In this document: piece after piece, positions 51,244 to 62,437 of the stretch
Layout of the letters: every line of letters starts with the position of its first letter
Position numbering within the stretch: the first letter of the stretch is position 1
Assembly: GCA_963969395.1 (NCBI GenBank)
Contig: OZ017796.1
Location: 5,582,501-5,646,500, forward strand
Source: Pseudoscleropodium purum
Taxonomy: Eukaryota; Streptophyta; Bryopsida; Hypnales; Brachytheciaceae
Length of the DNA: 64,000 bases
Reading direction: 5' to 3'
Notes under the pieces: generated by a model
Database searches by the model: none
What the model was told of the DNA's origin: nothing
Seen by the model: the letters and a program-made list of their open reading frames with translations, nothing else
Translations under genes and position numbers: made by a program

Positions 51244-54200
51244 ATGGCAGCAATGTATCTCCAGTTTGCAGCTACTTCGAAAGGACCATTGTTTGTGGAT
51301 TGTAAGCCGGGGTGCGACTGGCGGAAGTCGAAGCTGGTGGTGCCCTTGCAATGCGCCCGTTTTGGAAGTGAAGTATGTCAAATTCCCAACTTCAAATGTC
51401 GACTCTTATTGTGGATTTATCTTTTCTGTAGGAACTTGTGGCCTACCATGCCAATGTCAAAATTTGCCCTAGTTCCTGCTTCAGGAAGAACACCCATTTT
51501 CACATCTACGAGCATATGATTGCATTTCTTACATTCATATTATCCTAAAGGACCAAGAAGACCAAATTAGGCCTTACTTGTTTTTTTAGCAGTTTTGAGT
51601 AAGTCATATGGGGACTTTCTTGAGTCCCATTTTGTTTTTGATTTTGATTAGCGCATGTATTGTTCTTCTCTGATTCTGGTGATATAAAAATTTGATTCCA
51701 TCTGACTTATATTTTCCACAGTATGATCAGTTGAATTGATCATTTTCAACCATGAATTCTTGATCCTTTGGAGTTTGCACTCTGTTGGTGTGCTCAAGTC
51801 TTTAGAATCGTCACGGTTTGTTTCAATTTAATGTCAGAAATGATCATTGAATGTCTTTTTCGCCCTATCTCTTAAACTCTCTTTCGTTTCGTCGAAATCT
51901 GGGGATACAGCTGAAGAACAAGCGGAGAGTCACTGCATATTTGTCGCAGCGTTGCACTCTCTTTTCTGGGAGTGGACAGAGCCGTATTAGAGAGCGGAGG
52001 AGAAATTGTGGTAAATGGGTGGTAAGATCCGGTGCTAAAGAAATTCTTTTCGATCAAGAATCGCGTTCGGCACTTCAAGCCGGAATTGACAAACTGACCG
52101 ACGCCGTTGGTGTCACATTAGGACCTCGAGGTAAGGCCGATTCCCTTCTATCCCTGGAACTTACTGAGATTGAGAATTTGGGCATTTCTACTGCATATAA
52201 AGTTCGGTCATGTTGTGGTTATTGATATGATTTCCCGTGGTTTCCAGCTTTTCTGATTGGTTTCCAGTATTAGAATGGATTTTCTATTGTATTTCCATGT
52301 TTTGGGTGCTTCTTGTCCCCCGTTTTGACTATATAATATGTATTATTTGGATGCCGTATGAACGAGTTTGAAGTAGAAGTACAAGTCTATAGTACTTTTG
52401 AACCATGTGCACTGCATCTACGATCTTTCTCATGAAAGCATATATGTTTGTGATAGAACCTAGAAATATCGCATTTCTTAGGAGCCATTTATTTGGATGA
52501 CTTGCATTGTAAATGGATGACTATTCAACCTACAGGGAAAGTATCCCATGCGAATGGGTTATCTACCTCATTCCTCATTTGAAGCTGAGGCAATGTGGTT
52601 TTCCTGTCCAGGACGGAATGTAATTCTTGATGAGCCTGGGGTTCCCAAGGTAATCAACGATGGCGTTACAATTGCACGGGCTATCGAGCTTCCTAATTCA
52701 ATAGAAAATGCTGGAGCAGCTCTTATCCGAGAGGTATTACATACATGGTATTGCTTACTCTTAGCCTTCATAGTCAATCAATAAATCTGAGGAATCGAGA
52801 TGAAGTGCTCGACAAAAATCTCTTCATTTGAAACATAATTATACTGTTACAGTATCCTAGAAAGGTCCCTATAACTCACATGGGGATAGGGTGTAGTGCA
52901 GAGGACCCGCCGTGCAGGCCGGGAGTTCTTTAGGGTATGGAAGGCAACGAAGTCCTATCTGAACTTAAGGGACCGAACTGTCAACCAAGGTCAATATGAT
53001 CAAACCCGTAGGCGACCCTTTTTTTGATAAGACCTTATTAGATACTAAGTAAGACAGTTTGCATGGCCGTTCTGGCTTTTTTCACAAACCCTACTCGCTC
53101 CACTCTTTAGGGTTGATGAGTTACGAGGGTCTTTGAGGAGAATCCTAAAGTCTTGGGTCTTTATCGGCCGGGGTCTTCAAAGCATTTGGGCTGGAAGGTG
53201 AAACCTTACTGTACGTTGGATTTCCTCGTCTGGGTCTTCTTTAGTACAAACTGACCCTCAGGAATCTCAGGACCTCAGTAAGGAACAAGGCTTTTGCTGC
53301 ATGATACAGTCATTACTCCCTACTAGACCTCCTCCTTCATGAACTTCTCTTCTTTGGTTGCATCCTGTGACCTGTGCGTCAATTTATGCTGAATCCATGC
53401 TAAGGAAGGTTTCAGAGGCGTAATAATGAGGGGCAATAAATCAAAAGATTCAGATTTTAACTAGTTGAATGAGATGTTATTGGCTCGCTCGGCATGTGCA
53501 GGTTGCTAGCAAGACAAATGATTCTGCAGGTGATGGTACTACCACTGCTTGTGTGCTGGCTAGGGAGTTGATAAAGCTGGGACTCTTGAATGTCAGTGCA
53601 GGTGCCAATCCAATAGCTATTAAGAAAGGAATTGACAAGACAGTAACTGCTCTCGTTGAGGTGCTGAACAATCATTCTCGCCCAGTGAAAGGTCGGGACG
53701 ATATTAAAGGTAGAACCCCATTCATGGCTGTGTTGCGCGTGACTGATTCTCTAGCTTTCTCCACATCTTAGATCTTAGAATTCTTGGTTCTATTAGTAGA
53801 GCAAGAAGATTTGAATATGGGCAAGAGCATTCTCCTGACATATTCTGTTCAGCTGTGGCCTCCATATCTGCTGGAAATGATGATTTTGTCGGAACTATGA
53901 TTGCCGATGCGATTGGGAAGGTGGGACCTGACGGCGTTTTATCTATCGAATCTTCGTCCTCCTTTGAGACAACAATTCAAGTGGAGGAAGGTATGGAGGT
54001 AATTTTCGCTTTTGCTTTACTGCTTTACTATTGCACTGTGTGGCACCCTCCTTGTATGATCTATCTCGTCCACTGTGTAAGATTTCTATATGTTGATGTA
54101 CTTGTTTTTTGAAATGGAATTATATATGTGAAGGGGACTCTGATAAGATGATAATTTGGTAGGATTCTACATGTTTTGCAGATTGGCCAAGGTTATATCT

Positions 54201-56139
54201 CCCCTCATTTTGTGACCAACCAGGAGAAGCTTTTAGTGGAGTTTAAGAACTGCAAGGTCCTTGTGACAGATGCAACAATCACCAGCATCAAGGAGATCAT
54301 AGCAATGATCGAGAAAACTACGCAACTGAGTGTACCCCTCTTGATCATTGCTGAGGATGTCTCCGGTGAAGCGCTAGCAACACTGGTGGTGAATAAATTG
54401 CGAGGAATTGTTCAAGTGGCTGCTATTAAAGCCCACGGATACGGCCCGAGCAAACAAGCTCTTCTCCAAGATATTGCAATTTTGACAGGTCTTTATCATT
54501 ACATGCTTTTGAGGATGGCAGTCTCATTTTTCTTCCCAGACTCTGATTATAACGCTCACTTCTGACTCGACTTTTCAAATTTGTTATGTGTAAAACCCTC
54601 TTAGTCTGCAAAACAGACTTCATTACAGGCCTCCCTACTGACTCCATTTCTCTCCAGGTGCCGAGTTCTTGGCTTGTGATCTGGGAATGGCTGTAGAGGA
54701 CGCCTCAGTTTACCAGTTAGGAGTGGCCAGAAAGGTGGTTATATCTGACAAGAAAACCACCATTATATCTGATAATGCTACCAAGGAGGAAATTCAGGCC
54801 CGTGTGGATCAGTTAAAGAAGGAAATGGCAGCAACATCGTCTACTAGGGAGGCACAGATGCTCTCTGAGCGAATTGCTAAACTGTCTGGCGGTGTTGCTG
54901 TTATCAAGGTATATCGTAGCATACTCGTACTCTGTTTACAGAATTGTTGTAAACATTGGGTAACATTAAGGCAACACCTTTGCTGTCGTGACTCGTTCGT
55001 TCACTTATTCATCTTCGATTATAATGGAATTTTTTGTATTGGCTTCCAAATTGCGTTCTAGTGCTTGTATAAGTTTTTCTTTCACACCGCTAAGATTTGA
55101 ATGTAGGAAAGCCAATTGAGTTGTTCTTCTTACTGCTCAGGTCGGAGCTGCAACTGAGACGGAATTGGAAGATCGGAAGCTACGAATTGAGGATGCTAAG
55201 AATGCAACTTTTGCTGCCATTGAGGAAGGCATTGTTCCTGGTGGCGGTGCTGCACTTGTTCATTTGTCATCTTTCGTTCCAGGAATCCAAAACTCTTTCA
55301 ATGACCCTGATGAGAGGCTTGGAGCCGATATTGTGCAACAGGTTAGAATCTCACTATTAAGATCCTTTGAAGTTTGCCAGGTTCTTTGCAGTCATATTAC
55401 AACGCCTAAACCGCAACAGTCACAGAAACTGTTGCGGTTTCTGCGTTGAGATATGTGTGACAATCACCGCACTTGAGATATTGTATTTTTTGTGGTTTTT
55501 TAATCTCTACATCAAAGGAAGAGACTAATTAGGGGCTTAAAAATGTAGAAAGATATGGTGTCCAATGAGAATGATTCTCGTTGGAGTCAGTAGTGACATG
55601 TTGCAACCCATCATTCCAAAGAAAGAATTTCCTATCTCTCATGTAGTTGTGACACGGAATTCTAAGATCGTTGAATATGAATTTCCATATTCTCAATCAA
55701 TGAAGATTACACTGAGGATTGTACCGAGGATTTATATCGAGTGACAAATATGAACATTTCTATTTGGAGTAGAGGCACTGGCGATTAGCTGCCTGTCGTA
55801 AGTACCTTAGCTTTGAAGTGTTTGTATCGGGAATGGTTGCAGGCTTTGTTGGCCCCGGCATCATTGATTGCAAGCAACGCTGGGGCGGAAGGCGATGTGG
55901 TGATCGAGAAGATTATAAGCTGTGAATGGGCGATAGGATATAATGCTATGTCAGACACGTACGAGAATCTTCTCGAGTCTGGGGTAATCGACCCATCCAA
56001 GGTGACTCGGTGTGCCTTACAAAACGCTGCCTCTGTTGCTGGTATGGTCCTCAGCACCCAAGCCATTGTGGTTGATAAGATACGGAAGAAGTCCTCTGGC
56101 CTCCCTGAACTGCCCGGAATACCGCAACTTGGATATTAG
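51244..56139 (+). CDS. CPN60A-like: Chaperonin-60 alpha subunit, plastid type, divergent paralog, 9 exons
   Basis: Exons: 51244-51372, 51911-52130, 52612-52733, 53502-53709, 53853-53998, 54182-54488, 54658-54908, 55141-55341, 55843-56139. Phases are continuous over 627 codons (626 aa). The first ~75 residues are Ser/Arg-rich and acid-poor, a likely plastid transit peptide. An alternative start at 51851, within intron 1, gives a different leader. The mature part has [34 protein letters not shown] (ATP site), [44 protein letters not shown], the chaperonin signature [13 protein letters not shown] and [17 protein letters not shown]. The string [10 protein letters not shown] and overall order match Cpn60 alpha rather than beta. 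The normally near-invariant APGFGERRKAM of the apical domain is [11 protein letters not shown] here, and the C-terminus lacks a GGM-type tail. Cpn60 folds plastid proteins such as Rubisco subunits; this paralog may be specialised. Confidence 0.9.
52853..53400. other. Anomalous GC-rich insert in chaperonin intron 3
   Basis: Intron 3 (52734-53501) is the largest upstream intron and its middle is markedly more GC-rich than other introns, with no open frame and no match to neighbouring repeats. It looks like a decayed insertion, but I found neither terminal repeats nor a target duplication. Confidence 0.3.
55401..55447 (+). repeat. Strong hairpin in chaperonin intron 8
   Basis: aaccgcaacagt pairs perfectly with actgttgcggtt; the arms extend to 20 bp (18 matched) around a 7-nt loop (cacagaa). 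The stem lies in intron 8 (55342-55842), about 60 nt downstream of its donor. Function unknown; it could be an inverted-repeat remnant. Confidence 0.7.
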
Positions 56140-57284
56140 GAGATCAGGTAGGGAATTAGGGATCCATGTTAGATTTTGGCGCCTGCTTAGAAAAAAGACA
56201 AATTTTGTGTGCAGGCAGCCCGACAGCTTCAATTGTACGAGATTTGAGATGGACGAGTTAATCATGTTGAGACCTCTGTACCAACACGTTGTAAGCTTAC
56301 AGAACTTTTCCTGAATCGTTTTGTTACTCTTTCAGGGATTGTTTCCGTACCATCAGCTGATATCTTGCCTACTGATTTCAAGTTGTCTCTGTCAGACGCT
56401 ATCACTGACAATTTCGCCACTTGTAGGACCGATGAGTGAACCGTTTGCATAGTCTACGCAAAGCAACGTGGCTTCCACTTTTAATATTAAGGCCTGGATT
56501 GTCGTCATCGTACAAGCTTTAAGTTACCCTCAAGCTAAGGACTCTGTAGTAGAGATGCTGCCAATGATGAAGAAATTCAGAAAAGTACACGAAATAGGAA
56601 TAAGGATACCTGTGCCTGACACTTAGCTGGAAGCGACGTGGAAAATGGTTGAATAGAATCGGCAGTGCATGCAGAAGCCTTGCAGAGTACATGCCTCGCC
56701 ACAGAGAGAGAGAGAAACCCTTCCTTGGTGGACTCTTGGTTACGGACAACTGCCTATCAGTAAGCTCTGACTGGGATCTTGCAAGATCTTGCAAGTACTC
56801 GTGTATCTCAGCCTTTCAAGTGACTGGGCACTTTCGATCAGGTGAGGACTTTTGAACACAGATAGAACCAAAAAAACTAAAATAAAGGTGTAAAGGAAGC
56901 ACACTTAAACACGGCAGAATCAATTGAGCATGGTTCCCATTATTATATTGAAAATTTTTGTGGGGTCTTGTTTGTAGTCATAAAGGGATTTGGATTTCCT
57001 TAGTTTTTTGGATACTAAATGAATAAACTATGAATTTTCAAAGTGCTGAAAATGGGCCTTTAAAAAATCCATCCTAGACACTACTACAAATTGTCACTTT
57101 TCATTCTTTGAAATAGTGACAAAACATGGGTGAGTGAAAAAAGCCACAAACAACAAAACATGGGGTCAACTTGGCTATTAAGATGAGTGAGAAGTGACAC
57201 AAGTCTTGGATTTTCAAAATGAGTAATGATGGGGTTCATTGTAGTGACTCTTATGAATAGAGGACATACATTTTAGGCAAAATG

Positions 57285-57459
57285 GATATTTCATTAAAAT
57301 GGTGGTATTCCACAAATTTGGCACTTTTCAGTTTAGGACATGTGTTCTTAAATTATATACCTGTCTTAGATTTTAGGGTTTGAGGGTCTGAAATCTATAC
57401 CAGTCTTAGAAAATTCATGGAAAAATGTCGCTGGAATGTTGCCATTTTAACGAAATATC
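57285..57459. mobile_element. MITE-like element B (175 bp)
   Basis: The terminal inverted repeats span 27 bp: gatatttcattaaaatggtg onward at 57285-57311 and its partner ending cgaaatatc at 57433-57459 (about 22 of 27 match). It is the same TIR family as 40725-41025 and 61482-61632, and the interior shares the string taggaca followed by a taga-rich stretch with element A. Non-coding. Confidence 0.65.
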
Positions 57460-57760
57460 TGTTGCAAGCATTTGTAGATGTTTGTTTTAGAAAGGTGTTA
57501 ATTTTAAGTAGTTACTTGATGTAGAGATGTTTTTTCAACTTATAATAGCTTAACTTCATGATGTATGAAACAATCACAATATTTTGAGTTTTTCAAGCTA
57601 TTTTCCTCCCATTCCCATATTGAACCGTTTTTCAAGTGCTCGTTTGATTTTTCCTCAATTTTTTCTTCTAAATAAAATTTTTATAGATTTTTTCTTAAGT
57701 ATTTTTTTCAAATTACAACCAATTTTTTTTCCCAATTCCACCAAATAACCATGAACCACC

Positions 57761-57912
57761 ACTCTCCAAACATTGTTGCATGAGTTGGGCTACATATCTA
57801 GAATGAGGTGGGCATGTATGTCCATAACAAGAAAGCACTCTCCAAACATTGTTGCATGAGTTGGGCTATGTATCTAGAATGAGATGGGCATGTATGTCCA
57901 TACCAAGAAAGC
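57761..57912 (+). repeat. Tandem duplication, 2 x 76 bp
   Basis: Two head-to-tail copies (57761-57836, 57837-57912), both beginning actctccaaacattgttgca, differ at only about four positions, so the event is recent. Non-coding, about 0.8 kb upstream of the P450 gene. Confidence 0.9.
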
Positions 57913-58038
57913 AATAAACCCTTGAATTTGAATTATACACAAATACTAAAATTCCAGAATACTTCTAATAGTATTATATTCCGGAATGCTGGTGCAGTGA
58001 AGACCATATTGAAACTCTAACTGCCTTTAGAAAATAGA

Positions 58039-58077
58039 ATGACCTTATCTGCAACGTCTTGTTATAGATAAGGTCAT
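58039..58077 (+). repeat. Perfect 12-bp inverted repeat
   Basis: atgaccttatct (58039-58050) and agataaggtcat (58066-58077) flank a 15-nt loop, about 650 bp upstream of the P450 start. A second imperfect inverted repeat, ttccagaata / tattccggaa, lies at about 57952-57988. It could be a MITE end, a cruciform or a regulator site; not resolved. Confidence 0.6.
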
Positions 58078-58431
58078 AGAATGAGCCTTGCCATTCATTT
58101 ACTCAATCTCACAGTATGACTGGTCTGGACCGATAACTTGGCCTGCTTAGCAATTACCTCTAGAGTCCATATTAGTATGGACCGGTGCCGTGTGACGCAA
58201 TCAGTCGTGCTTTGAATTCAAGTCAAATTCCAGAGCTTCCAGGAGAGACGACAAGGACTAGTTTGTCATCTCAGGGGTATTTTAGTCACGCCAATGCAGA
58301 CATTCTTGTCCCTTACAAGATTAAACAACGTTCAAATTCGTCATCCATCTAGAAAGTCGCACCTCTGTCGCTTCTCACACATCAGGCTGAACAGCTGCCT
58401 GAACTGATCTAATCTTAGTAAGTTATAAGGC

Positions 58432-58612
58432 CCCACGTCTTTGTCGTTCGTGACTCTTTTCACTCACCCCAGCTGCAGTGCCCTGACGAGCGACGAGTGT
58501 GAAACATGTCGCCTGTTTGCTATTCCCACGTCTTGTCTTGGTGACTCTTTTCACTCACCCCAGTTGCAGTGCCCTGACGAGAGAGAAACATGCGCCGGCC
58601 TGTTTGCTATTC
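58432..58612 (+). repeat. Tandem duplication in the proximal P450 upstream region
   Basis: Two copies of about 90 bp (58432-58526 and 58527-58612) share cccacgtctt, gtgactcttttcactcacccc, gcagtgccctgacgag and gcctgtttgctattc. It lies 110-290 bp upstream of the P450 ATG, so it duplicates part of the proximal promoter or 5' UTR. Confidence 0.9.
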
Positions 58613-58725
58613 TGGGGAATGAAAATCGACGGGGTTCGCAGTAGTGCAGGGCCAATATATGCATCGATCGATCGGGTATTTGCCGATCACTCGATCAGTG
58701 ACAGTGTAACATATTCGATCTCTTC

Positions 58726-61700
58726 ATGGAGTCTGTGCTAAGGATCCTCACTGTAAGTATTTTCCTGAACATCAACTCTCAAACACAGACTAAGTACGTG
58801 CTCGACCATGCACTCACCACAGACAGCTAGCTAGTGCGCCATTTCGACTTAGAGATTCTCTTCTCATCCACTTCTAAAGAGTGACTAAGTTTCCATGCAT
58901 AGATCTTCAGATTCATGTCAATCAGATACTGGGTAGTCGGATTACGCACGAGGAGCGGCGGGGATGATCAATTGGAGGTCTGGCGATATATGATCAATAA
59001 TTTAGAGTCAATTCACTCTGCTCGTACTGAGCCCCCAATTCATCTTGTCGAAAATGAATCCTAAGCGTACGTATCCCCATGGAAAGTTTTGAAGTCTTTG
59101 TTGGAATGTTGAATTACCTCATATTGTGGATTGCAAGTCTCGCAAATTGTACACACCCTAACGTGCACTCCATTTCAGAATTCATTTAGTATGAGTAGGC
59201 TAGCTATCATATGTAATTTATAATTCTGGTGCTTACATGATCAGCGTTTAGAATCATTGACATAGCCATATAAGTTACACGGATTCGTACTCTCTCTTCC
59301 ACGGGTGCGCTGGGATCCGCACTTCCGCAGGAGTTGTGCGTGGCCAAGGGCATTGGTAGGCCTACCAATTCATAACTCCAATGCCTGGGGCAGTATATAT
59401 GCTCTTCGCATGCACCGGCAATTGCACCCCTCTACGAATAGTACGCTTCAGCACGACGTCCGGTCCAGGCGTTTGAGAAGTGGCCGCACTGAAATGGGGT
59501 GTGCGAGGGATATAATAATGGGCCGCATGTGCAGGGATCTGTGGTTGCGGTGCTAGCCATCTACGTGCTGCGGAGGTTCCTCACGTCGCCGAAGAATCTG
59601 CCTCCGGGGCCGTTTGCCTGGCCCATCATCGGCGCATTACCTTCGATTGGCCCTTACCCGCAGCGCACCCTGGCGAAGCTGGCGGAGAAGTACGGGCCCC
59701 TCATGTCCGTGTGGATGGGACAAAAGCTGGTCGTCGTGGCCACCACGCCGGAGACGGCTGTGGAGTTTGTCAGGACGCAAGATGCCAATTTCTGCGGACG
59801 GCCCAAGCTTCAATCGACTGCGATAATCCTGCCACACGGTACATACGTAAGCTCTGGAAAGGATCGATCAATGCATAGGTAGACGCGCGGTTCAAACTGA
59901 ATCTGTTGCAATCCAGTCTTGTGTGAGTGGCCATTTCCATATAAGTTTTCTGCCCATCAAAACTGTGAAAATGATGCGTTTGGAGCTGTTAAAACTAGAA
60001 GTGACCCACGTCGGTGGTATCAGTTGAATGAACTACTGAAACGGGACCACTTTCACGGAACTCAAAGAATATGTAACGTAAGTTGTTCGTTCGTCTTCTT
60101 TGATTCCCAAATTTCAGAAATCGTTGCGAGGAATGGCGGTTTTCAGGGCGTCAAAATTGTGACTTGCAAGAGTCCAGAGCTCTGATAAAGATGAGGACTG
60201 GTATACGGTGTAGTTCTGCGGTTTCAATTGTGCGACTGATACTCCCGGGTTAATACTGGTCGGGTTCCTCAATTTTGCAGTCAGCGGGATGTCTTCTTTG
60301 ACAGTGAGAAATTGCAAGTGATTATTACAATCATTTGGTGGCTGCAGATATTACATTCTCAGATGTGAGCCCCCATTCGAAGCATCTCCGTAAGATGCTC
60401 GTGACACAATTCTCGACATCGCAGCGGATAGAGGCCGCGGACCAGCTACGGCAGGCGGAGTTCGCGCACCTGGTGCGCATCATCCCTTGCGAAGGCGTGG
60501 TGAACTTGAGGTTTCACATCAAGGTCGTGGTCGGAAACATCTTATCGCAGCTGGTGATGAGCAAGCGCCTCCTGCAGCCCGGGAGCTGCAACGACGCCGT
60601 GTCCCATGCCCAGCAGCGCGAGGGCGTGGACGACACCAAGAAGCTGAAGGATCTCGTGACAATAACGACCAACATCGACCGATGCATCGGCACCTTTAAC
60701 CTCGGCGACCTCATCCCGGCGTTCAAGAGCTGGGACTTGCAGGGACTGGAGGGGCGATTCCAACGTGTCCGAGCGAGTTTGGAGTCGTTCATTGCCGGGA
60801 TTATTAATGAGCGCCTGGAGGAACGGAAACAGGCGACAAGCTACATGTCCAAGGACTACCTTGATACACTTCTCGACGAAGCTGACGACAAAAGCAACGA
60901 AATCGATCCCAACACCGTGCGAACCATGATCTGGGTAAGCATGCAAACTCGCGTACTCACAATGCTTCAGTCTTGTAATGATGTATCCTTACTGTGTATG
61001 CTAAATCGAAATGAAATCTGAATCGATCGAGTAGACAACTGTACGTCACGCTGGTTTCGCGACGTGCTATCTTTAGATCATCCACGTAGAACTCAGATCT
61101 CTTTATTACAATTCCAGTGGATCCCTATACCAAAAATTGTACATCTGCCTTTTCAGGATTGTTAAGAATTACACTCAACAGGAACGCACTTCACTTTACT
61201 TTCCGAAAGTGACAATCCCAGTGACGGTCACAGTCCCTTTTAATGTCAATTTCGTTACAGTGGCGCCATTCCAACACCAAAAATTGTGACATAACTAAGC
61301 AACTTTAAGCTCAAAATTTAAAAACTAGCAGATCTGTAGATTTCAGTTTCAGGCCGCACATTAATTCTCAAAGTGCCGAAGTAGTAGGATAGTACGAAAT
61401 ATTGATGTTTTCATTAAGTGGTCCACAATGAAAGCTAAATTGAATAGATGCCTGTACGTGACATGCATGCTAAATAGTTAGAACGTCAATTTCGTTAAAT
61501 TGGCGATTCTCTGATACTTTGGCGAGGTTGAGGACGCGTGGCCTGAACCCGGAATCTATACTTGTCCCAGTGCTAGTTTGTGGTCTGAAATTTTTGGTGC
61601 ACGGAATACCGCCAATTGACGAAGTTGACGTTTTATCATTCAGGTAGAAGCTAGTCAGATCTTTGTATTCCAGTGGATATTTCGACCCGAGCTCTTAATC

Positions 61701-62437
61701 GCATATGTCTTTGATGATTGCTAAGTTCGAGTTTCGTATATTCATGTAATATATACTAAAACTTTTGGTTGTTGTCCTCGGCCCATGCATTGCAGCAAGT
61801 CTGCAACGCAGGCATGGAGACCAGCACCGCCTCCACAGAATGGGTCATGACAGAGCTCGTTCAAAACCCCTCCATCATGGCCACCGCTCAACGTGAGCTC
61901 GACACCGTCGTCGGGCGCGACCGTCTCGTCACCTCCTCCGACCTTCGCCATCTCCCTTACATCAACGCCATCGTGAAAGAGTCCTTGCGTTTGCACCCCC
62001 CCATCCCCTTACTCCCTCGCAAAGCCCTTCACCCTTGCAAAGCTTTCGGCTACGACATTCCCGAGGGCACGAACGTGCTTGTGAACTTGTGGGGGATAGG
62101 ACGACTGGAGAGGATTTACCCCGATGCGATGCGATTCTCCCCCGAGAGGTTTCTGCCTGGTGGGAAGAATGAGAAGCTGGATCTGCAAGGCCAGAGCTTT
62201 GAGTTATTGCCGTTTGGAACGGGGAGGAGGATGTGTCCGGGATTGCCGATGGGGAGTACGGTGCTTCAGACTGCAGTGGCGACGTTGGTGCAGGCGTTTG
62301 AGTGGGGGAAGGTGGAGGGGCATGCGGGAGAGGAAGGGATGGGGGCGGCCACGCTCTATAAGAGGGTGCCGCTGGAAGCGAGCGCGAAACGGAGGCTCGC
62401 GCCCGCTGTGTATACGACGCCTCAGAACGGGTGTTGA
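58726..62437 (+). CDS. Cytochrome P450, A-type (CYP71-clan-like), 4 exons
   Basis: Exons: 58726-58752, 59535-59838, 60348-60934, 61796-62437; phases give 520 codons (519 aa), normal for the family. Exon 1 codes nine residues (MESVLRILT) that complete an ER membrane anchor (SVVAVLAIYVLRRF), followed by the proline hinge LPPGPFAWPIIG. The oxygen-binding I-helix NAGMETSTAS, ExxR (KESLRLHPP), FSPERFLPG, and heme loop PFGTGRRMCPG with the axial Cys are intact. It should be an ER-bound monooxygenase using a P450 reductase; the substrate cannot be read from sequence. Odd points: the usually conserved C-helix Trp of WxxxR is Ser (PHSKHLRK, TCG at 60377-60379), and intron 3 carries MITEs. The exon 2 donor used here (g/gtacat at 59838/59839) is chosen for phase and fit; a gtaagc 10 bases later would break the frame. 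Confidence 0.9.
61242..61632. mobile_element. MITE-like element C, possibly nested pair, in P450 intron 3
   Basis: aacgtcaatttcgttaaatt onward (61482-61509) is inverted at 61603-61632 (ggaataccgccaattgacga through gttgacgtt), defining a 151-bp element. A second left-end copy, aatgtcaatttcgttacagt onward, lies at 61242-61272 in the same orientation without its own right end. This suggests an older 391-bp element or a nested insertion. The TIR is related to elements A and B but GC-richer. Entirely intronic. Confidence 0.6.

Larger units (their letters stand above)
56140..58725. other. Intergenic: chaperonin 3' flank, MITE, and P450 upstream region
   Basis: 56140-56860 is probably 3' UTR and flank of the chaperonin gene. 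56900-57760 is AT-rich and contains MITE B. Two tandem duplications (57761-57912 and 58432-58612) and two hairpins (about 57952-57988 and 58039-58077) lie between 57.7 kb and the P450 start. No gene recognised. Confidence 0.5.

Noticed and set aside
51851..51910. Alternative chaperonin start at 51851
   Set aside because: It is in frame and possible, but the upstream exon at 51244 has a better start context, a consensus gtatgt donor, matching phase and a pyrimidine-rich acceptor. It is kept only as an alternative.
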